The position numbers and the translations under genes are program-made. Under the pieces are notes generated by a model, which did not search any database, was not told the DNA's origin, and worked only from the letters and a program-made list of their open reading frames with translations. A stretch of DNA of 64,000 nt, from assembly GCA_016278485.1 (NCBI GenBank), contig JADQBT010000008.1, positions 1 to 64,000 of the forward strand, read 5' to 3'. This DNA is from Halanaerobiales bacterium (GTDB taxonomy: Bacteria > Bacillota > Halanaerobiia > Halanaerobiales > Halanaerobiaceae). This document shows positions 61,955-64,000 of this stretch, piece after piece; position 1 is the first letter of the stretch; the number at the start of each line of letters is the position of its first letter.

Positions 61955-62705
61955 ACGTATTATTCCCTGTCTTGATATTAAAAATGGACGTGTTGTTAAG
62001 GGAGTGAATTTTGTTGATCTCATTGATGCAGGTGATCCTGTTGAAACAGCTCGAACATATTATGAGATGGGTGCAGATGAATTAGTTTTTCTTGATATTA
62101 CAGCCACCAATGAAAAAAGAAAGACGATTGCAGAGTTGGTGCAAAAGGTAGCAGCAGAAATATTTATTCCACTTACCGTTGGTGGAGGAATTAGGACAAT
62201 AGATGATATGCGCAAAATCCTGCGGGCTGGTGCTGATAAAGTTGCTGTTAATACTGCAGCTGTAAAAAACCCTGAACTTGTTACAAACGGGGCAGGAATA
62301 TTTGGTAGTCAATGTATTGTTGGAGCAGTTGATGCTGCCAAAAAAGAGAGTGGGACTGGCTGGGAAGTATATATTCATGCCGGGACTGAGGCAACTGGGC
62401 TTGATCTATTAGATTGGGTCAAAGGATTGGCAAGTCTTGGTGCTGGTGAAATATTACTAACTAGCATTAATACAGATGGAACTAAAGATGGTTTTGATAT
62501 AGAGATGCTAAAAGCAGTAGCTAGCACTGTGCAAATACCTGTTATTGCATCAGGTGGAGCAGGTTCTAGTCAGCACTTTTTTGATGTTTTTCAGCAGACC
62601 GAGGTCAGTGCAGCTTTGGCAGCTTCTATATTTCATTTTGGTGAGATTCCTATCCCAGATTTAAAGGCAGAACTAAATAAACAGCAGATACCAGTAAGAG
62701 TTTAA
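61944..62705 (+). CDS. hisF: Imidazole glycerol phosphate synthase, cyclase subunit
   Basis: A 253-aa barrel partner of HisH. IIPCLDIKNGRVVKGVNF and LTSINTDGTKDGFDIEM carry the catalytic Asp residues; LTVGGGIRTIDDM is a phosphate site. It forms imidazoleglycerol-phosphate and AICAR. AAGGGTGA inside hisA precedes the ATG. Confidence 0.96.
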   Translation: MLSKRIIPCLDIKNGRVVKGVNFVDLIDAGDPVETARTYYEMGADELVFLDITATNEKRKTIAELVQKVAAEIFIPLTVGGGIRTIDDMRKILRAGADKVAVNTAAVKNPELVTNGAGIFGSQCIVGAVDAAKKESGTGWEVYIHAGTEATGLDLLDWVKGLASLGAGEILLTSINTDGTKDGFDIEMLKAVASTVQIPVIASGGAGSSQHFFDVFQQTEVSAALAASIFHFGEIPIPDLKAELNKQQIPVRV

Positions 62706-62733
62706 GATGAAATGAAAAAAGGAGTAGATATAG

Positions 62734-63423
62734 ATGATAAATTTGCGTCTTGATAAACTTAAATATAATGAAAAAGGTCTGATTCCTGCAGTAGTACAGG
62801 ATTTAAATACTGAACAAATATTAATGCTTGCCTATATGAATAAAGAATCTCTAAAAAAGTCTATTGAATCAGGTGAAACTTGGTTTTACAGCCGTAGCCG
62901 TCAAAAATTATGGCATAAAGGAGCTACTTCTGGTAATAGACAAAAGATTGATGAGATTTATTATGATTGTGATGCAGATGCTTTGTTAGTTAGAGTAAGG
63001 CCGGTCGGCCCTGCCTGTCATACTGGTGAACAAAGTTGTTTTTATCGTAAACTTATAGCTAATAATAAAACTAATAATAAAATTAAAAATAAGACTAAAA
63101 ATACAAATGAAAAGTTTAATGAAGAATCTTTATTAATAAATAGTTTACATAATATAATTTTGGCAAGAAAAAAGGAAATGCCAGAAGGATCATATACAAC
63201 TTATCTTTTTGAAAAAGGAATAGATAAGATACTCAAAAAAGTTGGGGAAGAAGCCACAGAAGTTATTATTGCCGCTAAAAATGAGGCAAAAGCAGAATTA
63301 ATTTATGAAACAGCTGATTTAATCTATCATCTTTTAGTATTAATGGTAGAAAAAGAAACAACACCTCGTGAAATTGCGATTGAGTTGGCAGGTCGTCTTC
63401 CAAATGATCTACCTAAAAATTAG
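62734..63423 (+). CDS. hisIE: Bifunctional phosphoribosyl-AMP cyclohydrolase / phosphoribosyl-ATP pyrophosphatase
   Basis: A 229-aa fusion performing steps two and three. HisI part (1-105): [20 protein letters not shown] and [14 protein letters not shown] with zinc Cys. HisE part (about 135-229): [20 protein letters not shown]. They are joined by a low-complexity Asn/Lys/Thr linker (about 110-130). AAAAGGAG precedes the ATG. Last gene of the his operon; no clear terminator is seen before the convergent SulP gene. Confidence 0.94.
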   Translation: MINLRLDKLKYNEKGLIPAVVQDLNTEQILMLAYMNKESLKKSIESGETWFYSRSRQKLWHKGATSGNRQKIDEIYYDCDADALLVRVRPVGPACHTGEQSCFYRKLIANNKTNNKIKNKTKNTNEKFNEESLLINSLHNIILARKKEMPEGSYTTYLFEKGIDKILKKVGEEATEVIIAAKNEAKAELIYETADLIYHLLVLMVEKETTPREIAIELAGRLPNDLPKN

Positions 63424-63480
63424 CAGCCGCCAGCTATTGAAAAAAAGACAGAAGCAGATTATTTGCAGATTAAGTAGTAG

Positions 63481-64000
63481 TCAATCTATATTTTTAATCG
63501 CCTTTTTGGTTGCTTCAAAAAATCCTTTTTCTGGTTGGTATAAATTATCGTCGCCAATCTTTTCAGCTAAGCCATAATTAATAAACATTTGATAGATACG
63601 ATTATTGAGACCAGTGAATTTAATGCTACCGCCAGAATTAATAACCGTGTCGGTAAACTCAGAAAAGACTTTTAAAATAGTTATATCTATTCGCTTAACC
63701 TTCCTAATTCTAATGATATAGGAAGAATTAGGTGTATATAGATCATTTAGTTTATCAGTTAGGTTTTGGGCAGCACTAAAGTGAATATCACCTGAAATAT
63801 CTATTACCTTGCAGGAAGTCAGGTCAGCTTGACCTGGCTTTATTTCATGCAAGTAATAATCATCATTTTTTCTTTGGTAGTGCAATAATTCTACTTGTGG
63901 TTCTTTTGAAATTTTGATTACAACAAATAAAGAGATGAGTACTCCTAGATAGACTGCTTGATCTAAATTGGGTAAGATAATTGTAGCCAGGAAAGTTGTC
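63481..64000 (-). CDS. SulP-family anion transporter with STAS domain, partial
   Basis: C-terminal 172 codons of a larger gene that runs off the window. The first visible part is hydrophobic (ATIILPNLDQAVYLGVLISL), the last helices of a SulP permease, followed by a cytoplasmic STAS domain with KVIDISGDIHFSAAQNL. SulP proteins carry sulfate, bicarbonate or other anions; the substrate cannot be told from this fragment. The frame is open to the window edge, so a start inside the fragment would be wrong. Confidence 0.85.
   Translation of the reverse strand, partial: TTFLATIILPNLDQAVYLGVLISLFVVIKISKEPQVELLHYQRKNDDYYLHEIKPGQADLTSCKVIDISGDIHFSAAQNLTDKLNDLYTPNSSYIIRIRKVKRIDITILKVFSEFTDTVINSGGSIKFTGLNNRIYQMFINYGLAEKIGDDNLYQPEKGFFEATKKAIKNID

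Noticed and set aside
63368-63577. Short plus-strand reading frame after hisIE
   Set aside because: It lies across the end of hisIE in another frame and the antisense of the SulP gene, with no ribosome-binding site.
63481-63885. Stand-alone STAS-domain protein
   Set aside because: The frame continues upstream through membrane-helix-like residues to the window edge, so the TTG start inside is spurious and the gene is a partial SulP transporter.

Overview
The window reads as a chromosomal segment of a low-GC, anaerobic, fermentative Bacillota. It most resembles Halanaerobiales (Halanaerobium, Orenia or Halobacteroides type). That assignment is inference: it rests on AT-rich DNA with strong GGAGG ribosome-binding sites, an NAD(P)-linked trimeric [FeFe]-hydrogenase, spore-coat (CotF-like) and YjcZ-like sporulation genes, a betaine transporter and heavy c-di-GMP signalling. 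No rRNA, tRNA, CRISPR array or intact transposon was recognised.

Layout. 1-14.5 kb is a sensory island: two chemoreceptors, three HD-GYP proteins (one fused to an XRE DNA-binding domain), a c-di-GMP-I riboswitch in front of a GGDEF-EAL protein, a PAS-only protein and a FapA/DUF342 protein. 14.6-16.2 kb holds a three-gene spore-coat operon and a small orphan gene. 16.4-24.8 kb is a sugar-alcohol PTS operon: PRD regulator, mannitol-type EIICBA, 1-phosphofructokinase-like kinase, SorE-like dehydrogenase, HPr and EI. 24.9-35 kb mixes a HAD phosphatase, a second XRE-PAS-HD-GYP protein, a Cd/Zn ATPase with its ArsR regulator and MsrB, an RMD1-like gene interrupted by a stop, a second c-di-GMP riboswitch with a diguanylate cyclase, and a MarR-MATE pair. 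35-40 kb has a YkvI-like permease, a betaine ABC transporter behind a structured leader, and a PHP histidinol-phosphatase. 40.2-48.5 kb is the hydrogenase locus. 48.5-55.6 kb has a tyrosine T-box with a divergent tyrosine phenol-lyase, a tiny sporulation gene, a lone chromate-transporter half, a NIF3 protein and a peptide ABC transporter. 55.7-63.4 kb is the operon hisZGDCBHAF-IE. The window ends inside a SulP transporter.

Most striking is the hydrogenase locus. A single protein joins an H-cluster-like hydrogenase sensor module (with the proton-relay cysteine replaced by Ala), a PAS domain and a sigma-54 AAA+ activator. It is followed by two 18-bp dyads spaced 21 bp apart, then a -24/-12 promoter, then a HydC / HydB-GltD fusion / HydA operon. 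This looks like a complete hydrogen- or redox-sensing transcription circuit. Other candidates for new biology are the betaine-transporter leader with mutually exclusive pairings, a tyrosine phenol-lyase with altered PLP-pocket residues under a Tyr T-box, a possible mannitol route through fructose-1-phosphate, and DNA-binding HD-GYP proteins.
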